From assembly GCF_000004195.4 (NCBI RefSeq), contig NC_030677.2:61696222-61760221 (forward strand): a DNA stretch of 64,000 bases, written 5' to 3'. Positions 42,366 to 53,035 of the stretch are shown piece after piece (position 1 is the first letter of the stretch; the number at the start of each line of letters is the position of its first letter). The position numbers and the translations under genes were made by a program. The notes beneath the pieces are model-generated. The model was not told the origin of the DNA. It did no database searches and saw only the letters and a program-made list of their open reading frames with translations. Source of the stretch: Xenopus tropicalis (taxonomy: Eukaryota; Chordata; Amphibia; Anura; Pipidae).

Positions 42366-45300
42366 TCTCAAGACCTAAAGTTACATGAGATGATAATATC
42401 TCCATTCACTCTCTAAAATATCTCCTGATACTGCAGGATGTTCCATTTTTTAAACTTATCTTCCATATTAAGGTACATGTAGGAACTATTTTTCATAGTA
42501 TTAAAGATTTTTTCCTCTTTTATCTCTATAAAGTATAGATGTTGAAACGTGTTAAGTTTTGTCACTATCTACAATTTGAACACCAAAGGCATATCCTACA
42601 TTTGTTGCATTTATGTTTGCTTAAAATGCTCTTCAGAATGTTCCTACGTCTTCTTTCGCCAATCATCTAAGTGCCTTTTATCCCATGATCTGTTTTGTTC
42701 CAGTTTCCTTCATCTGAATCCACAGAGGAAACAAAGTTCAAGTAAAATTAATGTGCATGTAAAAAAATTTCCTGGCAGAAAAAAATTGCTTTAGAAATGT
42801 CTTTTACATTTCAGTGTGTTCCAAAAAACCTTTCTTGCAGACCCTTGTGAGAAATAGAACTGAGACTCTTGATGAATCGTATAATGCATGAGAGGTTTTA
42901 AAGCGTTTGCATTTGTCACCTGAATTAATATTTTGCATTTATCTGTGTCTTCACTTTGAAGGTTGAGCACAAAAATAAAGTGGCTGAAAGATTCTTTCAA
43001 ATCAAGAAAAGTGTTCTGATTTCAAGCTTTGTTGTTAAAGAGTGGGCTTAGACTTTTTAGCACATAAAGGCAACAAATGCTTTCCTATATATGTAAAATT
43101 ATGCCTGTGCATGTATACACACACATCATTATTTTTATATGAACCTATAATTATGATGCTCTAACACAGTGTACAGCTAAACAGAACAAAAAGTCAAAAC
43201 AAGACCTGTCAAAAACAAATATGCATTAATTTCTATACGCAGAAAGGTGGTGAGTGGTTTAACCACATCTACTCTATAAGGAATGGCGCTGCCTTTCTTT
43301 TATCAAGAAAAATTAAATACCAATAAATAAGTGTCTGTTATTGTCAATAAGGAGCCCACTACTTATGGCACTTGGGAGCAGGAAGAATTATTCTCTTATT
43401 ATAATAGGAATTTTATTGTGTTTTGCTGCTAGAGTTTTGTATTGGAATGTAGTTGTGAGAAAAACATTGTTAGTAGAGGTGTGGAATCAATCGGAAGAAC
43501 TGTAGAAGTTATTGCTGTTTTGTTGTTCTGATTTTAATGGGAAAAAATGGAAACAAAATGTTCCATATGCATAGAAATGTAGCTGCAATGTATCATTAAA
43601 AGAAGGAACTGTAGGTTTTGATAACCTTTAGATTACAGGTATACTTGACCTTCATGACTCTTCTATAGCCCAGACTATTACAGTAGAACATTTGCAACCA
43701 AACAATTATGACTACAGTAAATCAATCATCCAAATGCAGCTACTGAGTGTCTTCCTCCATAAAAATACTTTATTCAAAATTCCATGTTGGGAGCCCTTAA
43801 AAAAGTCCAAAGCAGATTTGGGACCTTTTCCTCCTATACTGATAGTCTACTCATTTTTGTTTGTTTGACATTTCCAGAGTCTTATTACTATATTCTGATA
43901 CTTACTAGGAGTTTCCCTTCATTCCCAAGGCATCAGATTGACCTGCAGGCAAGCCAAGGGCTGCCAGGTCAAAATACATATTCTGCAACCCTCAGATTGA
44001 TGCTCCAATAGAAGATGTGCCTCCAGCAAAAGCCTGTACTGAGTGATAGAGTTTGCAACAGGAAACAACTTGTTTTGAACATTGCGAGAAAGTGTTAACT
44101 ATTTTTCCTTTATTTTTTTAATTAGTTTAAAAAAGAAGGGAAAGGAATGTCTGTTTTAGATATGGCCACAATATAACCTGGTTTATCTAGTAAAGATTCA
44201 TTTAATACATTCCATGATGTTTGGCACAATAAACCATTGTTGTTTTCATATTCTATGCAGTAATTCAGCAAACAAAGCCTTATCTTGTTCCCCGTACAGA
44301 TGTTCTTTCGGTGCAGCCAGTGCCCCTGGCTTTTCCCCAGCTTAAAGATGATCCCCTACTAAGATAAATGGAATGTTCTGTATTCAAAAACAGTACGGCA
44401 GTGCTTCCTACAGGTACAAGGTTCAGTGTCAAGCAGAAGTATGTCGTTATTTTTGGCAATCTATATTCAAATACAAAGACACATTATACACAGGAATCTA
44501 TTAGATCTCTCATCCAGTTTTCCTTACAGATGGTAAACATTTAATAATAGATTTTTTTTTATATATTTAAAATGGTTGGTAATAATAGGAACAATTGGAT
44601 AGATTTTCTTTCTGCAAAATAATTAAACAGTTTGGCCATATTCATAATTTTAATTTATTCTCCACATTGGAAGAATGGGTTAAAAAGAAAGCTAAAGCAC
44701 TTGCCAAACTGACACATGGTTAGCAGATGAAATGTGAAATGGATAGTCCATAAATTCTGCCTTGAAATAGCACTGCTTATTAAATTATCTGCTCCTCTGC
44801 ATTTTGCTTTTTATTGTGATATTTTCATGAAACAAAATCTTCTTCTCCATCCTTTTATTTTTATTGTATATACATGCACACACAGTAACAAAGGGTTTTA
44901 TATTTTTCAATTAGCAAAGTGTTCCTTTCCTTGGATACTAAATAATATTTATGCCGGGTTTGAATTTCAAAATGAGTGTATATTTATATTGTATTATATA
45001 GATATTTATGATATGTTTTATTGTGTGGTTTTTAAATAGATTTTCTCATTTCTTTTTCATATTGTCCCCATTTATATTTATTTATAGCAACATCACTAGG
45101 TGTCTGATAGCCTTGTCTAAATCACTTTGGCTTCTAATTTGGAATGAGTTTGTTTACTGGGCGTGTCTATAAATGGATAAGCCTATAAATTCATTTTTAT
45201 GTATTTAATTATATTATGTATCTTGTTCCTGTTAAGGACAGAGTACAATAAACTATAATTGTATCCTTTAACAAGTTCCTGGTGGGCATCAGCATCTTCA

Positions 45301-46213
45301 ACCTTTTTGTGTTTATGTTACTGATAGCACATAGAGTAAGTGTATGCTCAAGCTTTTCAACAGCTGCCCAGAGCACACTGAGCATGGGGATGTCCTGTAA
45401 CAACTTTAAGGCTTCAGTACAAAATATGGTCATAGTAATTCCAATCGAGGCTGATCCGTAAAGGTCACTGGGCCTTTAGCAGAGAAGATTTTCAATTCAA
45501 GCTCAAGTGCCAACATTGCACAAGATTTGATATATACAGTAATACTGAGCATTTTTAGACATTCTTTTATACAACAGGCTAGTATTTCTATCAATTCAAC
45601 CAGAAGAAAAAAAACTCCCAGAATATAATACTGTATAAAACTGTGCCCATTTAATATATTGTCATATCACTAAACCCAGCTTACATGCTTAGAGAGGATC
45701 ATTTCCATAAAAGCTTTTTGGCCAGCCCCAATGTGGGGTATAAAGGTGGGATATATACAGTACTTGGGACAATACATACGAATAATCAGGAACCAGAAAA
45801 TAGCAATAATCTGCCTTTTATTTCAAGATGATATTCACAATTAGATACCTGCATTACTTTTACCTTGTCACTTTACTATAGAAACCTTGCTATTAAAGGT
45901 TTCTATTCAACTTATGTATGAGTTAATTAAGTATTTAAGAATTCTTTCTTTTATTACAGGACTGTATGCGAGAAGAAAGTTGTTCAGGTTGTTGCCATGC
46001 ATACGTCCTTGGTTTGTCATTGCAGAATGCACATTTTGTCCAAGTCTTAATATTAGAAGCCATGTAATAACAGTACTATGTTGTCAGTGTGTGCTCAGTG
46101 TGTACCAATAGCTGGGCTACTGCCTAGGAAGGTCCACCCTCTTTCTTATAATCAGACAGGGATTTTTTGCAATAGGAATATGAAAATATCTTTTGGATAT
46201 CTGTTGAAAATCT
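42366..46213. other. Long repeat-poor AT-rich stretch
   Basis: About 3.8 kb with no recognised transposon, array or gene, unusual for this window. Only short frames without motifs. It may be intronic or regulatory. Confidence 0.5.
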
Positions 46214-46351
46214 GTACAGGTCTAGAATCTGGAATGCTCCGAATTAAGGGAAAACCATCTCCCAGAGACTCCATTTTAATTAAATAGCAGATTTGCGGTA
46301 TAGAAATCCAAATTGCAGAAAGATCCCTTATCCAAAAAACCCCAGGTCCCA
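46214..46351 (-). mobile_element. TACAGGTATGGGACC-family MITE with internal deletion
   Basis: GTACAGGTCTAGAATC, GCTCCGAATTAAGGGAAAAC and CATCTCCCAGAGACTCCATT, then CTTATCCAAAAAACCCCAGG. The middle of the element is missing. Confidence 0.6.
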
Positions 46352-46435
46352 ATGTGCAGTAAAGTGCACTGTGCTGAGTACAATCAACAGTTTTATGTGT
46401 TTTTTATTTTTCTTACATGATACATAACAGTAAGC

Positions 46436-46737
46436 ACATGGAACCTGTTATGCAGAATGCTCGGGACCTGGGGTTTTCCGATTAAGGAGTCTTTCATGCT
46501 TTAATGGGATCACCATGCTTTAAATCTACTAAAAAATTATTGAAACATTACATAAACCCAATAGGATTGTTTTTCCCTCAATAAGGATTAATTATATCTT
46601 ATTTGGGATTAAGTACAAGGTATTGTTTTATTATTACAGAGAAAAAAATAAATTATTGAATAAAATGGAAGATGGCCTTCTCATAATTCCAAGCTTTCTG
46701 GATAATGGGTTTCTGGATAACAAATCCTATACCTGTA
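46436..46737 (+). mobile_element. TACAGGTATGGGACC-family MITE
   Basis: GAATGCTCGGGACCTGGGGT, CCCAATAGGATTGTTTTTCC, ATTAAGTACAAGGTATTG and the end ATCCTATACCTGTA. Near full length. Confidence 0.75.
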
Positions 46738-47844
46738 TAACGTTTACCAAGTATTATTATAGAAATAAAAATTGATGTCCCGTGGTCAGATCTTGTCATG
46801 ACATTCCATAACAACTGGCAGAGTATAGGGAAACCTTTAACATTAACCGTTATAAGATCACTTTCTCTTTAAGTTGTCTGAATTATTGCCATTTGCTATC
46901 ACTGCTCTGAACGAGATCTATTATGTTGCTCCAATATACCAGACACCTGTGTTGGTTTTTGTTTTTTTTATTCTTTTAAATGTCAGCGCTTCGATGATCA
47001 CAGAACTGCAAGAACCATTCATTGTAATGGTTTGTGTTGTCTTTTTTAAGCATTTGGACTAGAGCAATCCTTTATTACAACTGGTATGGATTTTCGGTTG
47101 AATAACAGCTGCTAAACACTTTTTCTTTGCCACGCTTGCTACATGGGACAATATAGTCTTCTGTTTGCTATATAACCTTGTTTTTTTTTTATATTATATC
47201 TGACACATTCTGACTGAGAACTTTAATATGTTATTGATTTTTCTTCTGATACGTTGTGTAAGCGAGCTGTTATAGAAACTGGCCCGGAATTTAATACAAC
47301 ATTACAAAAACAGATTATCGAAAAACATATCTTTTTGAACACTCATTACACCTTCATTCAAGTTTTCAAAGCTTGCAAGTAAAGTTTGCATGTGATGTGG
47401 AAATGCCGAGCAAATATATCAGTTCCTTTTATAGACGTGCCTACTAGATGAGAAGATTCATTTCATGCTAATTTATGCAATGCGTTACACCATTTAAAAG
47501 TGCTTGTTTACAAAGTTGCAAAACATTGGATTTATTTTGCAAAAACAATTTGATATGTTTAAAAAAATCTCTCCGCCACAGTTTCTAAAATACGGTATGA
47601 TCTCAAAATAAGTGCTGCAAAGATTGGATTAGCTTTTCCAGGCAATTTTAATGTGTGCAAAGCAATGCAATACAGTATACAATGCAATGTTCTCCATTTC
47701 AAATTTAAATAATTGTATTTAAGTTAATGCTAATCTACAAAATAAAGCAACCAAAGGAATGGAGACATTTTCACTTTTTAATTTTCATTTTATGTCACTT
47801 CCTGGTCTGGAAAAAAATAAAAAAAATCCACACTTTAATATAAA
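46738..47844. other. Unique DNA, possible non-coding conservation
   Basis: No gene or transposon is seen. The part at 47340-47760 holds TGCTAATTTATGCAATGCG and similar A/T-rich factor-site-like words. Confidence 0.4.
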
Positions 47845-47942
47845 TACAGGTATGGGATCTGTTATCTAGAAACCCATTATCCAGTGCAGAATTACAGGAA
47901 GGCCATCTCACATAGAGCTTATAGAAAGATCCCATACCTGTA
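47845..47942. mobile_element. TACAGGTATGGGATC MITE, very short
   Basis: TACAGGTATGGGATCTGTTA to AGATCCCATACCTGTA: 98 bp with both ends and almost no interior. Confidence 0.8.
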
Positions 47943-48084
47943 TGGTTTTATAGGCCATATAGAGTGAAACCAGGAATGTCCAGATTTTACTGATGCAAGG
48001 TGTTTCTTTTGTGATGCTATACCATAAGGAGCTACTGCCTCAATGGTCTGAATGTACCTTAATTAAACTCAATTAATAGGAAAT

Positions 48085-48340
48085 ACAGGGACAGCCTTAT
48101 CCAGAAACCAGATATCCATCTCACAGAGAGACCATTTTAATTCAGTTCTTTTCTTTCTTTTTCTGTAATAATGAAACAGTACCTTGTACTTGATGATAAC
48201 TAAGCTGGATAAATCTATACTGGATTTCTTTAATAAGGAGTAAAGCCTTAGGTGAAAACCAAAAATATGCAGTACAAGTATGGGACCTAATATCCAAAAT
48301 GCTCGGGACCTGGTGGTTTCCAGATAAGGGGCCTTTCTGT
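48085..48340. mobile_element. TACAGGTATGGGACC-family fragments
   Basis: CCATCTCACAGAGAGACCAT and TCTGTAATAATGAAACAGTA on one side, then a separate left end TACAAGTATGGGACCTAATA from 48274. Two broken copies or one rearranged copy. Confidence 0.6.
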
Positions 48341-48588
48341 AATTTAGAATGGGTATAAGTAGCATATAATACCTACAGCAGATTTTGTAAACAAACACAG
48401 GAATGTTAAGTATTGCCAACATTACAGCCAGCCAAACATACAGCATGAAGGATTCAATTAAAATAACTATCTACTGTAAATAACTGCCGTCCATTTGCAA
48501 TCTGTGAACTCTCCTAGGCTTGTCTCTGATGAAGTTTGGTAGTACTTTCTGTACTTCAGCAGGCAGCCAGAAAGAAGTACAGCTCCCA

Positions 48589-48948
48589 GCACCAGAGGTC
48601 ACCCCTTTATATTAGAGGAACGGAGCTTCCATTTGAAGCAGTGTAAGTGGTTTTTCACGGTGAGGGCAGTGAGGTTGGGGAATGCCCTTCCTAGTGATCT
48701 GGTAATGGCAGATTCTGTTAATGCCTTTTAGAGGGGCCTGAATAAGTTCTTGAACAAGCAGAATATCCAAGGCTATTGTGATACTAATATCTACAGTTAG
48801 TATTAGTGGTTGTATATATAGTTTATGTATGTGAGTGTATAGATTGGTCAGTATAAGTTGTGTGTGCTGGGTTTACTTGGATGGGTTGAACTTGATGGAC
48901 TCTGGTCTTTTTTCAAGCCTATGTAACTATGTAACTAACTATGTAACT
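48589..48948 (+). mobile_element. CR1-type LINE 3' fragment
   Basis: ACCAGAGGTCACCCCTTTAT onward matches the 3' end of the CR1 at 53036-55445 (opposite strand), including GGTTTTTCACGGTGAGGGCA and GGGTTTACTTGGATGGGTTG. It ends in ATGTAACTATGTAACT repeats. It is 5'-truncated to about 360 bp and decayed. Confidence 0.9.
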
Positions 48949-50381
48949 ATCCTCAAACAAAGCATAAAAGTCAGGTTGTGCAAGGAGCCATATTTTCTAC
49001 CCACACCAATAGAACAGCAGATCCAGGAAGTCACATGAGCAGCTGATCCAAGCATTTAATTGGACAATCTGCTCCTGTTCTAGGTTCTCTTTGCTTTGAT
49101 GTTGGTTTAGCTGTTTGGAACCCAGTCCAATTCTACGTCTCATCTCTTATTTAGATGTGTACACATGGAATCAAATCTTCTCCACATTTAAATGTTGGTG
49201 CAGAGCTTACATTTCTAACACCTAGGCCAGCCACAATAGGTGCAGCCCGACTGTTAAAACATTTCCCTCTTTGAGCCCTACCACTTTTCCCCCTTTCCCA
49301 CGGTGTTTTTGCAATGTTTTTTTTCTCTACATAAAATGCTGTTTTGCCAGGACACCTTCTGTTGCAGTTGCAACTACTTTACTCCTATGTAATGGCCTCT
49401 GCATAAATCCCCATGCATGGGCTTCATACCAGTTCTGCACAAACAAATTGTTTGAAATTTGATTGATGCAATATTTAGCAGTACTTATTAGAAATAATAA
49501 GGGCTTGCTATGGTTTAATAAATAGACAATCAGTAGTTCAAAGAGAGCCATGTGGCCTGGGTCATCCTGCTGCTCCATAAGGTTAATCTAAAGCTGTGTT
49601 TGTGTTCTCTTTCTCTCTCTGGTGTGAAGCGTATGGTCTCAACTCTATATTTCGAAAACTGGGAGTTGCATGCTACCATGGTAATTACACATCAAATTAG
49701 TTCAATTTAGTTCAAATAATTCACACATCACACCTTAAAGCATTCATTTATAGATTTTTTTGGATTTAAGCCCCTCATTGCAGTCTAACATTTTGTTAAT
49801 GTGCTGTTTTAGAAAAGAATTACCTGACAAGGGCCAGCACAGATGCTTTCAAGTCATAGTGGAAAGCAGTAGCAGACTGTGTTGATGTCAGCCATTTGGA
49901 TGAATAAAAAAGTGTAGGAATCAAAATTCCTGAAATTTTCAGTTAACCATACCAAAAAGGTCTACATAAGAAAAATCAATAGAGAAATGCTGTGATCTGA
50001 GGTCTTTTGCTACTGTATGACTTATATGGTAAAAAAGAAAGAGTGGTATACTTGACATGAGCAACGTTGGATCTTGTCCCGCCCTTCTCCCAACCAAAAC
50101 CCCTTTTACCTCTTTTACTTACCATCCCCAATAAACACACGGACACCAATTCTTGGGATAAAATGGTCGCAGAACATTTATTAATAACAACCAAAGTTTT
50201 AATTTAAAACATATCATAGAGAACAAATATGATACAAAACATCTCATAAACATAACACAAATGTTTGTATAACAAACAACCAACTTTTAAAGAACCATAC
50301 ACCGTAACAAGCCAATAACTGCGCAGCGCAACTGGCGCCGCCAGCTGCCCTTCTAGCCCGGAACCAACTACCCAACAAAAC
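48949..50381. other. Unique, then an unidentified repeat-like stretch
   Basis: No gene is seen. From about 50050 the base composition changes (C-rich, A-rich on +) and the same texture resumes after the Penelope-like insertion to about 51740. The insertion therefore probably sits in an older unnamed repeat. Confidence 0.4.
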
Positions 50382-50399
50382 TCACCTCCTGATCTGTCT

Positions 50400-51330
50400 A
50401 TGAAGATTTTCATTCATCCAGGTCATGGTATATCTAGTATAAATAAATTTGAAGCAACTGGACTTGTCCATGAGAACAAACTTGCTTTTTTGGACTGTTT
50501 GATATCCATTCAAGAGGGGGGTATCTTGAAAACAGAAGTATACAGGAAACCCACTCACACGGATCAATATCTGTTGTTCGATTCCCACCATCCGCTGGAA
50601 CACAAACTGGGTGTCATTAGAACTCTACACCACAGGGCGGAAAGTGTAACAACTGATACAGAGTCCAAGGACAAGGAATGTAAACATCTCAGAGGAGCAC
50701 TGAAAGCTTGTGGCTACCCAGACTGGGCCTTTGTCAAAACAAGAGCAACTAAGCCCAACAGGAACACCAAAAGGAATAACCGTCCTGAGGCAGAGAGAAG
50801 GCGCAATATAGTCATCCCCTATGTAGCAGGAGTGTCGGAGAAACTCAGGAGAATTTTCAACAAACACCACATCCCTGTGTTTTTCAAACCTAGCAACACA
50901 CTGAGACAAAAACTTGTACACCCAAAGGATCCAACACCAAAGGGAAAAACAAAGCAATGTTGTATACGCAGTCCAGTGTAGCGAGGAGTGCACAGACCTT
51001 TACATTGGTGAGACAAAGCAACTGCTCTCTAAGCGAATGGCTCAGCATAGGAGGGCGAACACTACAGGCCAGGACTCTGCTGTCTTTCTACACCTAAAAG
51101 ACAAGGGACACTCCTTTGAAAACAGCAACGTCCAAATTTTGGACAAAGAAGACCGCTGGTTTGAAAGAGGTGTAAAAGAGGCCATTCATGTCAAGGTGGA
51201 GAAACCATCCCTTAACAGAGGCGGGGGACTTCGACACCATCTGTCTGCTACATACAATGCTGTTCTAACATCTGTACCCCGGCAGTTTCAGAACTCTTCA
51301 CACATCCATTCATGCAACTCTAACAAGTAA
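50400..51330 (+). pseudogene. Penelope-like RT (C-terminal part) plus GIY-YIG endonuclease, one frameshift
   Basis: Frame 1 (50400-50981) has ENKLAFLDCLISIQEGG then TEVYRKPTHTDQYLLFDSHH and RTLHHRAES, the end of a Penelope-type reverse transcriptase, followed by a basic linker. Frame 2 (to 51330) has NVVYAVQCSEECTDLYIGET, KQLLSKRMAQHRR, HLKDKGHSF and KEAIHVKVEKPSLNRGGGLR, a GIY-YIG endonuclease. A single-base length change at about 50914-50945 joins them. The catalytic palm of the RT (YADD region) and all upstream sequence are absent, so the copy cannot retrotranspose. The ATG at 50400 lies in the terminal repeat and is probably not a real start. The protein would prime reverse transcription by nicking DNA. 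Confidence 0.88.
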
Positions 51331-51497
51331 CACCTGTTTGAAGAGTTGCATGATACTTGGGTAATCCTTTCAAAGTAACTCCACAGCATTCACACCTCTG
51401 TGAGTTTCAGATGTCACCTTTCTGAAGAGTTACATAGTGCCATTGTGATTGGATTAGTGGAAGAGTATATATGCTGAGGACTTCCCATACCAGTCAG

Positions 51498-51541
51498 TTG
51501 AACTGAAGAAGCTGCTCGGATGAGTAGTGAAACGTCTTCAA
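51498..51541 (+). ncRNA. Hammerhead ribozyme motif in the Penelope-like 3' end
   Basis: In order: helix I TTGAA (51498-51502), core CTGAAGA (51503-51509), A, helix II GCTGCTC with loop GGAT and GAGTAGT (51511-51528), core GAAA (51529-51532), C, cleavage triplet GTC (51534-51536), helix I TTCAA (51537-51541). Core CUGANGA, GAAA and GUC all match the hammerhead consensus. Helix I is 5 of 5 and helix II 7 of 7 allowing two G-U pairs. Helix III is reduced to nothing, as reported for Penelope-like hammerheads, which may act as dimers. Same strand as the coding sequence. Confidence 0.78.
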
Positions 51542-51585
51542 TGATTACTAAACAAGTCCAGTTGCTTCAAATTCACCTCCTGATC

Positions 51586-52617
51586 CACTTTCTTACCTCT
51601 GAGGTTCCAGGCATGCCAGCCCCAATTAACTATTAAACTACCTTCCTAACCCAACCATTGTTTTCCCCAAACTCACCCCGCCAACAACACTTTGACGCCT
51701 CCACCTCTATAGGGAGGGAGGGTGGGCGTTTTACTATGCTGCCTAAAATGGATTGAGAAGCGGTAATGGTTTTTCAGTACTTATACCCCTGCTTACGTTA
51801 TGCCCTGAATCTACGAATCAACCAATCCCCTTCAACTGGGAGTGGCTACATCAGCCCTACGGCTCTGTCATGCCCCTGCTTCCCTACGTTTTACTACGGG
51901 TCATTGAGCTACTGGTATACTGCAAGGAAAATAGGAGAAAAGTTTGACAATGTTTTTGCTAATGCAAAGTGGAATGGTTAGATGTCCCCATTTCCTGTTA
52001 TTTTTTTGTTATAAATACACATTAGCAGCATTTCTCATACCCACTTATAATTCAAGTAGCACTTAATGGAGGGACGAGACGTTTAGTGACATTTGTCTGC
52101 TTTGAGCAAGTATATACAAATGGTACACCATGATCTCTCTATCTGTAAGTGCAGCCTAAATGTCACCTGTTCAGTAAGGTAGCAACTATTAAAAGGCTGT
52201 GACATTACTAAATAGTGTACAGTCTGGCATACAAATGAAATGCTCTCTCTTTGCCCCCTCCCATTTTATTTTTGCAGTAATTGTTTTTATTAGAATTCAT
52301 TTATTTATTAATTATACAAATTTTGTATAAGTTGTCAGTTATTCTCTTAGCTTAGCCATTTATAACTGGAAAGGAGTCATGTAATATGGTATTTCATAGG
52401 AAAAAATAGCTAATTTGTCTCCATATCTTAGCTTTTCTTTCTATATATATTATATATTGGACTTTTTTTCTTAATAAACGTGTTTTTTTCTTGCAAAGTC
52501 CCTGTGTGTGCGGCTCACTGTCTGTATAAAAAATTTTTTTGCCAGCACCCTGGGCATTTGAACATCTATAGGGTGTGCTCTGTTTGTTCCTATATATATA
52601 TATGTATATATTTATAT
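51586..52617. other. Unidentified repeat remainder, then AT-rich DNA
   Basis: To about 51740 this continues the sequence interrupted by the Penelope-like element. Around 52440-52610 a retroposon-like block is seen (AATAAACGTG, GCCAGCACCCTGGGCATTTG, then a TA tract). No gene. Confidence 0.4.
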
Positions 52618-52831
52618 TAGGGATGCACCAAATTCTGGATTTTTTGATGGATTCGGTTTCGGCCGAATCCATGGTCCTGGCTGAGTCAAATCCTAATTAG
52701 CATAAATTAGCATATGCTAAGTAGCAATCGGAAAGGGAAATTTTTGGATTTGGTTCGGGATTCAGCAGAATCCATCAGGGTTGGTTCGGGGGTTCAGCCA
52801 AACCCAAAAAAGTGGATTCGGTGCATCCCTA
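52618..52831. mobile_element. hAT-like MITE (TAGGGATGCACC)
   Basis: TAGGGATGCACCAAATTC to GGATTCGGTGCATCCCTA inverted ends. Perfect 8-bp duplication ATTTATAT (52610-52617, 52832-52839). 214 bp. Confidence 0.9.
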
Positions 52832-53035
52832 ATTTATATACATAATACATAAGTACATTTACATATATACACATACTTATATACACTTACTACACAGAAG
52901 GAAGTCACAGTTGTGTGCCTAGAGAAGCAGTGATTCACCACAAGCATCTTTGTTATTAATAGATCAAGGGTAGTTAAGTCCTGCTCTGTCCAGTAAATGG
53001 CTCACTTTTTTAAGGTATATGTATCAAAGTCATAG

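Larger units (their letters stand above)
50395..51572 (+). mobile_element. Penelope-like retroelement, 5'-truncated
   Basis: A 13-bp duplication TCACCTCCTGATC flanks it (50382-50394, 51573-51585). It begins with TCTATGAAGATTTTCATTCA, also found at 28265. Its start (AATTTGAAGCAACTGGACTT) and end (AAGTCCAGTTGCTTCAAATT) are inverted repeats. Inside are the C-terminal reverse transcriptase, a GIY-YIG endonuclease and a hammerhead motif. This gene order is diagnostic of Penelope-like elements; the clade (possibly Neptune) is a guess. Confidence 0.92.
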
